Assembly: GCA_018822065.1 (NCBI GenBank)
Contig: JAHJKV010000383.1
Location: 1 to 5,490 of the forward strand
Direction: 5' to 3'
Length of the DNA: 5,490 nt
Origin: Pseudomonadota bacterium
GTDB taxonomy: Bacteria > Desulfobacterota > Desulfovibrionia > Desulfovibrionales > Desulfovibrionaceae
The first letter of the stretch is position 1, and each line of letters starts with the position of its first letter. This document shows, piece by piece, positions 1 to 5,142 of this stretch. The notes beneath the pieces are model-generated. The model was not told where the DNA came from. It searched no databases and worked only from the letters and a program-made list of their open reading frames with translations. Position numbers and translations under genes: made by a program.

Positions 1-2
1 AG

Positions 3-50
3 TGTGCATATCTTCAAATGAATCATTTTTTGCCTTCTTTGGCTGATTGA
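3..50 (+). CDS. Possible C-terminal tail of an upstream gene (lptB is the contextual guess)
   Basis: One frame is open from the window edge to a TGA at 48-50 and would encode a 15-residue tail, CAYLQMNHFLPSLAD. In Desulfovibrio-type genomes the gene before rpoN is usually lptB, the ATPase of the lipopolysaccharide exporter, whose C-terminus often reads like AYLG..F.L. The AYLQMNHFL stretch resembles this only loosely. The other two forward frames also stop early, at TGA 19-21 and TGA 44-46, so the frame is not settled. This is inference from gene order plus a weak match. Confidence 0.22.
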   Translation, partial: CAYLQMNHFLPSLAD

Positions 51-91
51 AACTAACGGACACAGAAACCGGGCGGAATACGAAAACTACT

Positions 92-1534
92 ATGGGTCTT
101 GAACTTCGACAACAACTCAAGCTGAGCCAGCAGCTGGTTATGACGCCACAGTTGCAACAGGCAATCAAGTTGTTGCAGCTTTCCCGCCTCGAACTTGTCG
201 AGGCAGTTCAGGTGGAACTGTTGGAAAACCCCTTCCTCGAAGAGCAGGATAATCTTGCCTCGGATGAGACTCGGGAAGCCCAGGAAAACGCGGATGCCGA
301 TGTGGCTGGTGACGTTGTCCGCGATGGGACCTCGGATGCCGAGATTGTTCGCGACGCGGACTGGGAAAACTACATGGGCGAGTTTTCCTCCACCTCCAAG
401 CAGTCACAGTTCCGTGATACCGAGATACCTGAAGAGGGACTTTCCTTTGAGGCACGCCTTGCCTCCAAGCCCTCCCTTGCCGGTCACATCAGTTGGCAGA
501 TGCGCTTGACGGACTTCACCGAGGAGGAGGTTGCCATCGGCGATGTCATCCTTGGAAATCTTGACGGGCTGGGCTATTTGCAGGCTGATTTGGATGAATT
601 GGCCACCCTTGTTGAGGCAACGCCCGAGGCCATCGAGAGCGTGATCCGTCGCATCCAGCTTCTCGATCCCGTGGGCGTGGCCGCGCGTACTCCGCAGGAG
701 TGCCTGTTGGTCCAGATGGATGTCTTTGGCATCGAAGACCCGATCATGCGCACACTGGTTACCGAACATCTGGAAGACCTCGAAAAGCGTCGCTACAAGC
801 CCCTGGCCCGGAAGTTCAAGATCAGCATGGATGAACTCAAGGAATATCTTGACGCCATCAAGAAGCTTGATCCTATGCCCGGCGCCAGTTTTGCCAGTTC
901 CGAGCCGCACTATGTCAGCCCCGATGTGTTCGTGTACAAATATGGCGATGACTTCGTTATCATCCTGAATGACGATGGCATTCCCCGCTTGCAGATGAAC
1001 CAGTATCTGACTGACGGCGTGCAGGCTCGAAATGACGTGGAAAAGGATTATTTTCAGGAAAAGATGCGGGCTGCGACCTGGCTGATGAAGAGCCTGTATC
1101 AGCGCCAGCGGACCCTGTTCAAGGTTATGGAGTCCATCGTCGGGTTCCAGCGCGAATTTTTCGAGGATGGCGTCACCAAGCTCAAGCCGCTGATTCTCAA
1201 GGAAGTAGCTGAAGACATCAGCATGCATGAATCCACGGTAAGCCGCATCACCACGAACAAGTATGTTTCGACGCCTCACGGCATCTATGAGCTCAAGTTT
1301 TTCTTTAACTCTTCCTTGGAGCTTGATGATGGCACCCAGGTGGGCAGTGAATCCGTCAAGGCTATCATCAAGCGAATCATCGGGGAAGAGAATCCCAAAA
1401 AACCGCTTTCAGATGAGGTTATCGCTGACATGCTGAAGGAAGAGCTCGAAGTGAATATCGCCAGGCGCACTGTTGCGAAGTATCGCACCGCCATGGATAT
1501 CGCCTCTTCAAGCAAGCGAAAGCAGATTTTTTGA
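92..1534 (+). CDS. rpoN: RNA polymerase sigma-54 factor RpoN
   Basis: RpoN is sigma-54. It directs core RNA polymerase to -24/-12 promoters, which open only with an AAA+ activator. Read from the ATG at 92 the protein has 480 residues, normal for the family. Residues 1-35 are the Gln/Leu-rich region I (MGLELRQQLKLSQQL...). An acidic, variable region II follows to about residue 110, then the core-binding domain to about 310. A helix-turn-helix lies at about 364-392 (LKEVAEDISMHESTVSR). The RpoN box ARRTVAKYR, which reads the -24 element, is at 457-465. I prefer ATG 92 because family members begin with this MGLELRQQ segment. An in-frame TTG at 47 would add 15 residues of no family character. Neither start has a good ribosome binding site; GGGCGG at 71-76 is 15 bases from the ATG. 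It heads the cluster, 36 bases before hpf. Identity is certain; the start is likely. Confidence 0.97.
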   Translation: MGLELRQQLKLSQQLVMTPQLQQAIKLLQLSRLELVEAVQVELLENPFLEEQDNLASDETREAQENADADVAGDVVRDGTSDAEIVRDADWENYMGEFSSTSKQSQFRDTEIPEEGLSFEARLASKPSLAGHISWQMRLTDFTEEEVAIGDVILGNLDGLGYLQADLDELATLVEATPEAIESVIRRIQLLDPVGVAARTPQECLLVQMDVFGIEDPIMRTLVTEHLEDLEKRRYKPLARKFKISMDELKEYLDAIKKLDPMPGASFASSEPHYVSPDVFVYKYGDDFVIILNDDGIPRLQMNQYLTDGVQARNDVEKDYFQEKMRAATWLMKSLYQRQRTLFKVMESIVGFQREFFEDGVTKLKPLILKEVAEDISMHESTVSRITTNKYVSTPHGIYELKFFFNSSLELDDGTQVGSESVKAIIKRIIGEENPKKPLSDEVIADMLKEELEVNIARRTVAKYRTAMDIASSSKRKQIF

Positions 1535-1557
1535 TAGAGCCTGTCAACCCTCGTACC

Positions 1558-1563
1558 AGGAGG
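1558..1563 (+). promoter_or_regulatory. Ribosome binding site of hpf
   Basis: A perfect AGGAGG stands 7 bases before the ATG at 1571. It lies in the short rpoN-hpf gap and decides the hpf start in favour of this ATG over the in-frame TTG at 1565, which is too close to the site. It suggests hpf is translated efficiently even though it sits inside an operon. Confidence 0.88.
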
Positions 1564-1570
1564 TTTGTTC

Positions 1571-2104
1571 ATGAACATCGCATTCAACTTCAAGAACTTC
1601 GATCCGTCGCCGCATCTGAAGGAGCATGCTGAAAAGCGTTTCAGCAAGATCGAAAAGTATGTCCAGGATTCGGATCAGCCCGAACTCCAGGTGAACCTTT
1701 CGGTGGAAAAGTTCCGGCAGATGGCTGAAGTTGTTCTATCCGCAGACAATATTCATATCTCGGCCTTTCAGGAGTCTGCGGATATGTATTCCACCATTGA
1801 CATGGTGTTGGACAAGATTCAGGCGCAGTTGATCAAGATTCGTGACAAGAACAAGTCGCGCAAGCGCCGCGCGAAGCAGCAGGTGCGCATGGACGTGATG
1901 AGCTTCGGTCTGGACACCACGGTGCCGACCATTGTTGAAACAGACAAGTATGAAGCCAAGCCCATGAGCGTGGAAGAGGCCGCAGAGCAGCTCAAGTCGC
2001 GTGACTACGAGTTTCTTGTGTTCCAAAATTCTGAAACTGAAGCCGTCAACGTCATCTATCGGATGAAGGGCGGCGATTACGGCATCATCGACCCTGGAAA
2101 CTAA
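1571..2104 (+). CDS. hpf: Ribosome hibernation promoting factor, long form
   Basis: HPF binds the 30S decoding centre and blocks mRNA and tRNA binding. The long form also pairs two 70S ribosomes into inactive 100S dimers during slow growth. The protein has 177 residues. Residues 1-97 form the S30AE domain (MNIAFNFKNF...; DMYSTIDMVLDKIQAQL at 71-87). A basic linker at about 92-106 (RDKNKSRKRRAKQQVR) suits rRNA contact. The C-terminal dimerisation domain is at about 125-177, with the family pattern YEAKPMSVEEAAEQL followed by FLVFQNSETEAVNVIYRMKGGDYGIIDP. The C-terminal domain separates it from the short enterobacterial HPF (about 95 residues). The start is fixed by an AGGAGG 7 bases upstream. 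The stop is 2 bases before ptsN. Earlier labels for the family include YfiA/RaiA-like and sigma-54 modulation protein. Identity is very secure. Confidence 0.96.
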   Translation: MNIAFNFKNFDPSPHLKEHAEKRFSKIEKYVQDSDQPELQVNLSVEKFRQMAEVVLSADNIHISAFQESADMYSTIDMVLDKIQAQLIKIRDKNKSRKRRAKQQVRMDVMSFGLDTTVPTIVETDKYEAKPMSVEEAAEQLKSRDYEFLVFQNSETEAVNVIYRMKGGDYGIIDPGN

Positions 2105-2106
2105 TT

Positions 2107-2556
2107 ATGCGACTTGGTGATTATCTTGGCAGAGACCGTATCATCCCTGAACTGACCTCCGCCACCAAGGCGGAGGTCCTTCGGGAGTTGGTTGCCCCCC
2201 TGGGCGAAAAAGACAATGATTTTGACGTCAATCTAGCTGTCAGCGTATTGCTTGAGCGTGAAAACCTCGGCACCACAGGTATTGGGGATGGCATCGCCAT
2301 CCCCCACGGTAAACTTGAAAACCTGGACGAAATCGCCGTGGTGGTCGGCCGGAGTTCCACGGGTATCGACTTTGACGCCCTAGACAAGGCACTCTGCCAT
2401 ATCTTTTTTTTGGTCCTGGCCCCAGAACAGGTGGCAGGACAACATCTGCGTGTTTTGGCGCATATCTCGCGTCTGCTCAAGGATGTCGACTTTAGAAGTG
2501 GATTCCTGGAGGCCCCGGACGGTGAGCAACTGTGGTCACTGGTACAGGGTGTCTAG
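2107..2556 (+). CDS. ptsN: Nitrogen-PTS phosphocarrier EIIA-Ntr (PtsN)
   Basis: This is a 149-residue EIIA of the fructose/Ntr family. It receives phosphate on a histidine from an HPr-type protein and in other proteobacteria regulates targets such as potassium transport and stress responses instead of feeding a sugar permease. The phosphorylated residue is His67 in the conserved stretch GTTGIGDGIAIPHGKL (residues 55-70). The conserved LL.RE segment is at 48-52 (LLERE). The C-terminal part (HIFFLVLAPEQVAGQHLRVLAHISRLL) is typical of the family, and there are no extra fused domains. The ATG is 2 bases after the hpf stop, with a GGAA at 2096-2099 inside hpf, so coupling is likely. It carries two perfect GC-rich inverted repeats and a T8 run, listed separately. 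Targets in this organism cannot be read from the sequence. Confidence 0.95.
   Translation: MRLGDYLGRDRIIPELTSATKAEVLRELVAPLGEKDNDFDVNLAVSVLLERENLGTTGIGDGIAIPHGKLENLDEIAVVVGRSSTGIDFDALDKALCHIFFLVLAPEQVAGQHLRVLAHISRLLKDVDFRSGFLEAPDGEQLWSLVQGV
2154..2178 (+). repeat. Perfect 10-bp inverted repeat (RNA hairpin) early in ptsN
   Basis: GACCTCCGCC (2154-2163) is exactly complementary in reverse to GGCGGAGGTC (2169-2178), with the 5-base loop ACCAA. Eight of the ten pairs are G-C, so the mRNA should fold here strongly. It spans codons 16-24 of ptsN, which are not part of the active site. The 3' arm holds a GGAGG (2172-2176) and the 5' arm the matching CCTCC, so an internal ribosome-binding-like sequence is hidden in the stem. 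No T-run follows, so it is not a standard terminator. A role is inference only. Confidence 0.6.
2284..2304 (+). repeat. Perfect 9-bp inverted repeat over the ptsN active-site codons
   Basis: GGGGATGGC (2284-2292) and GCCATCCCC (2296-2304) are exact reverse complements around the 3-base centre ATC. The repeat encodes the residues GDGIAIP just before the phospho-histidine codon CAC (2305-2307). Because that motif is strongly conserved in the protein, much of the symmetry may simply follow from it. No T-run follows. Confidence 0.5.
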
Positions 2557-2575
2557 AACGAAGAGACGCTAGGAC

Positions 2576-3457
2576 ATGAAACCGATAAGCCCATTTCCTG
2601 TTATCGTCGTCACCGGCTTGTCCGGTGGCGGGAAATCAACGGCCTTGAAAGTGTTCGAGGACCTTGGGTACTTCTGTGTAGATGGTCTGCCCGTTTCTAT
2701 GCTCCCAAAACTCGTCACCATTTTTTCCGGTCGCGATGCCCAGCATCGAGGCCTCGTCTTGGGTATGGACCTGCGGCAGTTGGATTTCACAGTCGAGTGG
2801 GAAGAGGCCGTAGCCGAGATGAAGACTTTGGGCTTCACGGTCCAGACCGTCTACCTCGACTGTAGGCTCGACACCCTGGTCAAGCGGTATGCTACCACCC
2901 GTAGACCACACCCCCTTGAGAGCGAAAGCCGGGGGTTGCGTCAGGCTCTGGAGGAAGAGAAACAACTGCTTGCCCCTATTCGGCGCAATGCCGAATTGGT
3001 GGTCGACACAACCGAGTATTCCATCCACGATCTGCGCCGGACCTTGCAGGAAAAATGGGCGGTCATTGGTGAGAGTTCCGGTTCGCTACGCGTGCATATC
3101 GTTTCGTTTGGTTTCAAGCATGGCGTGCCCATTGACTGCGATTTGTTGTTTGATATGCGTTTTTTGCCCAATCCCTATTTTGATGAAGCATTGCGACCGT
3201 TGTCCGGCAAGGACAAACCCATTGCCGAGTTTGTTCTTGAAAGTGAAATTGGCAAGGAATTCAAACAACGGTTCCTTGATTTTTTATGTTACCTTCTGCC
3301 ATTGTATACTGAAGAAGGTCGCTATCGCGTCACCATTGGCATCGGATGCACCGGAGGACGGCACCGTTCCGTCTGTGTCTCTGAGTTGATGTCAGCAATG
3401 CTCAAGGAGCTTAACTACACCGTGACTCTGGAACATCGTCACGTGGAGATGGTCTGA
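2576..3457 (+). CDS. rapZ: RNase adapter protein RapZ (YvcJ/YhbJ family nucleotide-binding protein)
   Basis: RapZ is a P-loop protein. In Escherichia coli it senses glucosamine-6-phosphate and delivers the small RNA GlmZ to RNase E; in Bacillus the YvcJ relative is a GTPase. This protein has 293 residues, close to the family norm. The Walker A motif GLSGGGKS is at 14-21, GYFCVDGLP at 31-39 and the RRPHPL segment at 109-114. The C-terminal domain is equally typical: SFGFKHG at 177-183, DMRFLPNP at 193-200 and GIGCTGGRHRS at 255-265. Many relatives read VDNLP where this one reads VDGLP. The start is the ATG 19 bases after ptsN; AAGAGA (2561-2566) is a reasonably spaced ribosome binding site. 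The stop is 1 base before the EIIA ATG. Whether it controls hexosamine synthesis here is unknown, since GlmY/GlmZ RNAs are known only from enterobacteria and relatives. Confidence 0.96.
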   Translation: MKPISPFPVIVVTGLSGGGKSTALKVFEDLGYFCVDGLPVSMLPKLVTIFSGRDAQHRGLVLGMDLRQLDFTVEWEEAVAEMKTLGFTVQTVYLDCRLDTLVKRYATTRRPHPLESESRGLRQALEEEKQLLAPIRRNAELVVDTTEYSIHDLRRTLQEKWAVIGESSGSLRVHIVSFGFKHGVPIDCDLLFDMRFLPNPYFDEALRPLSGKDKPIAEFVLESEIGKEFKQRFLDFLCYLLPLYTEEGRYRVTIGIGCTGGRHRSVCVSELMSAMLKELNYTVTLEHRHVEMV

Positions 3458-3458
3458 T

Positions 3459-3893
3459 ATGTCTGAAAGCCCCCCCCAACCGTCTCCGCAGATAGGGATA
3501 GTCCTGGTGACTCACGGTTCCTTTGGCGTGAACCTTTGTGAGTCCGCGCAGCTCATTCTCGGTCCCCAGGACAATGTTTCTTCCGTTTCGCTGCCTCCAC
3601 ATGCAGGAGGAGATGAGATTATAGGTGAAATCAAGGTTGCTGTCGCTGCTGGGAATCGCGGTAGTGGCGTTCTTGTGCTCACCGATCTCTTTGGTGGCAC
3701 ACCAACCACACTCTCGCTTTCGCTCCTCAAGGATCATGACATCGAAGTCGTGGCCGGGGTCAATCTGCCCATGCTCATCAAGGCATTGCAATCGCGTTAC
3801 ACCACCCTTGGCGAATTGGCCGAGACCGTTCGCGAAGCCGGGCGAAAAGGCATTGTCGTGGCCGGGCAAATGCTCAGGCGTCGCACATCCTGA
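3459..3893 (+). CDS. PTS EIIA component, mannose/sorbose family
   Basis: This is a cytoplasmic 144-residue EIIA of the mannose family, which accepts phosphate from HPr and passes it to EIIB. The active histidine is His19 in IVLVTHGSFG (14-23). The family motif DLFGGTP is at 76-82 and VAGVNLPML at 98-106, as expected for the EIIA-Man fold. It is a single domain, unlike the E. coli ManX EIIAB fusion, with EIIB in the next gene. The ATG comes 1 base after the rapZ stop, with GGAGA at 3445-3449 inside rapZ, so translation is probably coupled. Residues 4-10 (SPPQPSP) form an odd Pro-rich lead-in encoded partly by a run of eight C (3470-3477). The substrate cannot be predicted, and a regulatory role is possible. 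The spacing to EIIB is 12 bases. Confidence 0.93.
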   Translation: MSESPPQPSPQIGIVLVTHGSFGVNLCESAQLILGPQDNVSSVSLPPHAGGDEIIGEIKVAVAAGNRGSGVLVLTDLFGGTPTTLSLSLLKDHDIEVVAGVNLPMLIKALQSRYTTLGELAETVREAGRKGIVVAGQMLRRRTS

Positions 3894-3895
3894 CC

Positions 3896-3900
3896 GGGGA
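3896..3900 (+). promoter_or_regulatory. Ribosome binding site of the EIIB gene
   Basis: GGGGA lies between the EIIA stop (3891-3893) and the EIIB ATG (3906), with 5 bases of spacing. It supports that ATG as the start. Confidence 0.65.
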
Positions 3901-3905
3901 AGATC

Positions 3906-4355
3906 ATGCAGTGGGTCCGAATCGACAACCGGCTGGTGCATGGCCAGATTATTGAAACCTGGCTGCCTCATACGCGTGCAGGTGCAATTTTTGTCGCCAA
4001 CGACAAGGTGGCTGAGGATGCCATTCAACAGGAAATCATGGCCCTGGCCATACCCCAGTCCATCCAATTCAGCTGCACCCGAATTCTCGATGTGGCCCAG
4101 ACCATGCGGTCCCTTTCCGTTTCGGCCATTGTGCTCTTTGCCACTTGCGCCGATGCCATGAAGGCTTATGAGAACGACTTTTCCTTTGATGTCCTCAATG
4201 TCGGCAACATTCATTATGGTCAGGGAAAACGACAACTCTCTGCCAGCGTGGCCCTTTCCATAGAAGAAGAGGAACTCTTGCGTAGATTCGCTTTAAGCGG
4301 TGTCCGTCTCGATTTCAGGTGTGTTCCAAACGACCCGGTTCAGGTTAAATTCTAG
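3906..4355 (+). CDS. PTS EIIB component, mannose/sorbose family
   Basis: EIIB of the mannose family takes phosphate from EIIA on a histidine (not cysteine as in other PTS families) and gives it to the sugar in the EIIC/EIID channel. The protein is 149 residues, slightly short for the family (about 155-165). The active-site loop RIDNRLVHGQI is at 5-15, with His12 as the phosphorylated residue. The family signature NVGNIHYGQGKRQLSASVAL is at 98-117. The C-terminus reads GVRLDFRCVPNDP (132-144), matching the usual GV...R.VP.D ending. It has no membrane segment or signal peptide. It sits 12 bases after EIIA and 12 before EIIC. All expected catalytic features are intact, so phosphotransfer to a substrate looks possible in principle. 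Confidence 0.93.
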   Translation: MQWVRIDNRLVHGQIIETWLPHTRAGAIFVANDKVAEDAIQQEIMALAIPQSIQFSCTRILDVAQTMRSLSVSAIVLFATCADAMKAYENDFSFDVLNVGNIHYGQGKRQLSASVALSIEEEELLRRFALSGVRLDFRCVPNDPVQVKF

Positions 4356-4360
4356 GGGGA
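4355..4360 (+). promoter_or_regulatory. Ribosome binding site that decides the EIIC start
   Basis: GGGGGA begins on the last base of the EIIB stop codon TAG. In-frame start candidates are TTG 4362, GTG 4368, GTG 4374 and ATG 4380. Only GTG 4368 has good spacing (7 bases), so it is the best choice; ATG 4380 at 19 bases is too far. Confidence 0.6.
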
Positions 4361-4367
4361 TTTGGGC

Positions 4368-5057
4368 GTGTCAGTGCCAATGTATTACGCCCTGGTGGCC
4401 CTCTTCGTCGCTGTTTTTTCTCTGTTTCGTTATGCCTTCAGTCTCGGTCTCCTGGAACGACCACTGGTCGTGGGATTGGTGTGGTGTCTGCTGACCGGTG
4501 AGTGGATATCCTCCATGTCAATTGCCATCTTTTTTGAGCTCGCCTGGCTTGATATCATCCCCGCAGGCACATTCATTCCGCCACATTTGGCTATTGCAAC
4601 GGCTGCCTCCCTGGCCCTGACCAAAGCGTTCGGGCTTGTCGTTCCTGGCGAGATAATGCTTGCCATGGTGGTTTCCATTCCCCTGTCCTGGATCGGTGCT
4701 CGAGGCGAAAGCGCATTGCGTACCTTCAATTCGCGTGGATTCAATGCCGGTTTGGCCTGGGCAAGACAGGAGAACGACACCCCATTCCCGGACGGGTTGA
4801 TCTATCGTTCCATGGTCGTGGCCTTTTTGGCGACACTTGTCAGCGCCTTTGTCGCACTGCTTGTGCTGCATTTCCTGACAGGACTGTTGCTCCCCCGTCT
4901 GTCTTCCCTGCTCCTCGGTCTTCAGGTCACCTGGGCCCATCTCTGGCTTGGAGCAAGTCTGGGTGGGATCTTGTCCCTGCGCATCCCGAGGGCCTATGCC
5001 CTGTTCGCTGCAGGAGTGGCCTTGGTCATCTTTATTTCTGTATCCACCCAGTTGTGA
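4368..5057 (+). CDS. PTS EIIC component, mannose/sorbose family (membrane channel subunit)
   Basis: EIIC is the inner-membrane subunit of mannose-type PTS permeases and normally pairs with EIID to move and release the phosphorylated sugar. From GTG 4368 the protein has 229 residues, somewhat short for the family (about 240-270). Hydrophobic segments lie near residues 6-20, 31-45, 48-66, 72-90, 96-110, 147-186 (long, probably two passes) and 190-226 (probably two). A polar loop at about 111-145 carries most charged residues. FELAWLDIIPAGTFIPPH (56-73) resembles the conserved EIIC-Man stretch with its Glu, Pro and Gly residues. No EIID gene follows: the next gene is pyrophosphatase after 85 bases. 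EIIC may use an EIID encoded elsewhere, or serve as a sensor. The family call is strong; the substrate is unknown. Confidence 0.9.
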   Translation: MSVPMYYALVALFVAVFSLFRYAFSLGLLERPLVVGLVWCLLTGEWISSMSIAIFFELAWLDIIPAGTFIPPHLAIATAASLALTKAFGLVVPGEIMLAMVVSIPLSWIGARGESALRTFNSRGFNAGLAWARQENDTPFPDGLIYRSMVVAFLATLVSAFVALLVLHFLTGLLLPRLSSLLLGLQVTWAHLWLGASLGGILSLRIPRAYALFAAGVALVIFISVSTQL

Positions 5058-5059
5058 CT

Positions 5060-5075
5060 TGGCAGCGGCAAGGCT
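5060..5075 (+). promoter_or_regulatory. Candidate sigma-54 (-24/-12) promoter before ppaC
   Basis: The stretch TGGCAGCGGCAAGGCT has the -24 core TGGCA intact and an invariant-type GC exactly 12 bases after the GG, with W at the next position. The bases before that GC are AG instead of the usual TT, and CG after TGGCA is swapped to GC, so the match is partial. Transcription would begin near 5086 and give a leader of about 57 bases. It could easily be chance, and no activator site is visible upstream within EIIC. Confidence 0.2.
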
Positions 5076-5130
5076 TTGTGATATTCGGAACAACCTATTT
5101 CTTGAGGCTTGATGAGAAATTAATTTAATT

Positions 5131-5135
5131 GGAGG
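5131..5135 (+). promoter_or_regulatory. Strong ribosome binding site of ppaC
   Basis: GGAGG with 7 bases to the ATG at 5143, inside an AT-rich and probably unstructured leader. It fixes the start and fits a highly translated gene. Confidence 0.88.
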
Positions 5136-5142
5136 AAATAAC

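Larger units (their letters stand above)
5058..5142 (+). other. 85-base intergenic gap between EIIC and the pyrophosphatase gene
   Basis: This is the only gap of any size after rpoN starts. It has no open frame worth calling and no stem plus T-run, so no rho-independent terminator is visible. The first half is GC-mixed and holds the sigma-54-like match. The second half is AT-rich, with the 10-base palindrome AAATTAATTT at 5117-5126. It ends with the ribosome binding site GGAGG. The gap and the strong site suggest that the downstream gene has its own transcription. Confidence 0.6.

Noticed and set aside
16..31. AAATGA/TCATTT inverted repeat followed by T6, like a terminator
   Set aside because: The centre is a single base, so only about four A-T pairs could form around a usable loop. 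That is too weak to terminate.
404..1279. Long open frame on the - strand opposite rpoN (291 codons)
   Set aside because: It lies wholly opposite strongly conserved sigma-54 sequence. The predicted protein has no recognisable domain, and the frame is explained by codon bias on the coding strand.
1473..1501. Possible sigma-70 promoter for hpf at the end of rpoN (TTGCGA ... GATATC)
   Set aside because: The -10 match is only half of consensus and lies in conserved coding sequence just before the RpoN C-terminus. No support beyond chance.
2910..2936. ACCCCC/GGGGGT inverted repeat in rapZ
   Set aside because: Only six pairs with a 15-base loop, within coding sequence. Expected by chance at this GC content.
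3421..3443. CGTGAC/GTCACG inverted repeat at the rapZ end
   Set aside because: Six pairs, 11-base loop and no T-run. It is followed at once by the EIIA ribosome binding site and is not a terminator.
3691..3705. TTGGTG-gca-CACCAA inverted repeat in EIIA
   Set aside because: Short stem that falls on codons of the conserved DLFGGTPT motif. Protein constraint is enough to explain it.
3411..4235. Long open frame on the - strand opposite EIIA/EIIB (274 codons)
   Set aside because: The His/Gly-rich translation shows no motif, crosses three real genes and has no ribosome binding site of note. It is a mirror of the coding strand.
5102..5129. Sigma-70-like TTGAGG with TTTAAT 16 bases later
   Set aside because: Transcription would begin at about 5136, after the ribosome binding site GGAGG, leaving too short a leader. 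The AT-rich block is better read as an open leader.
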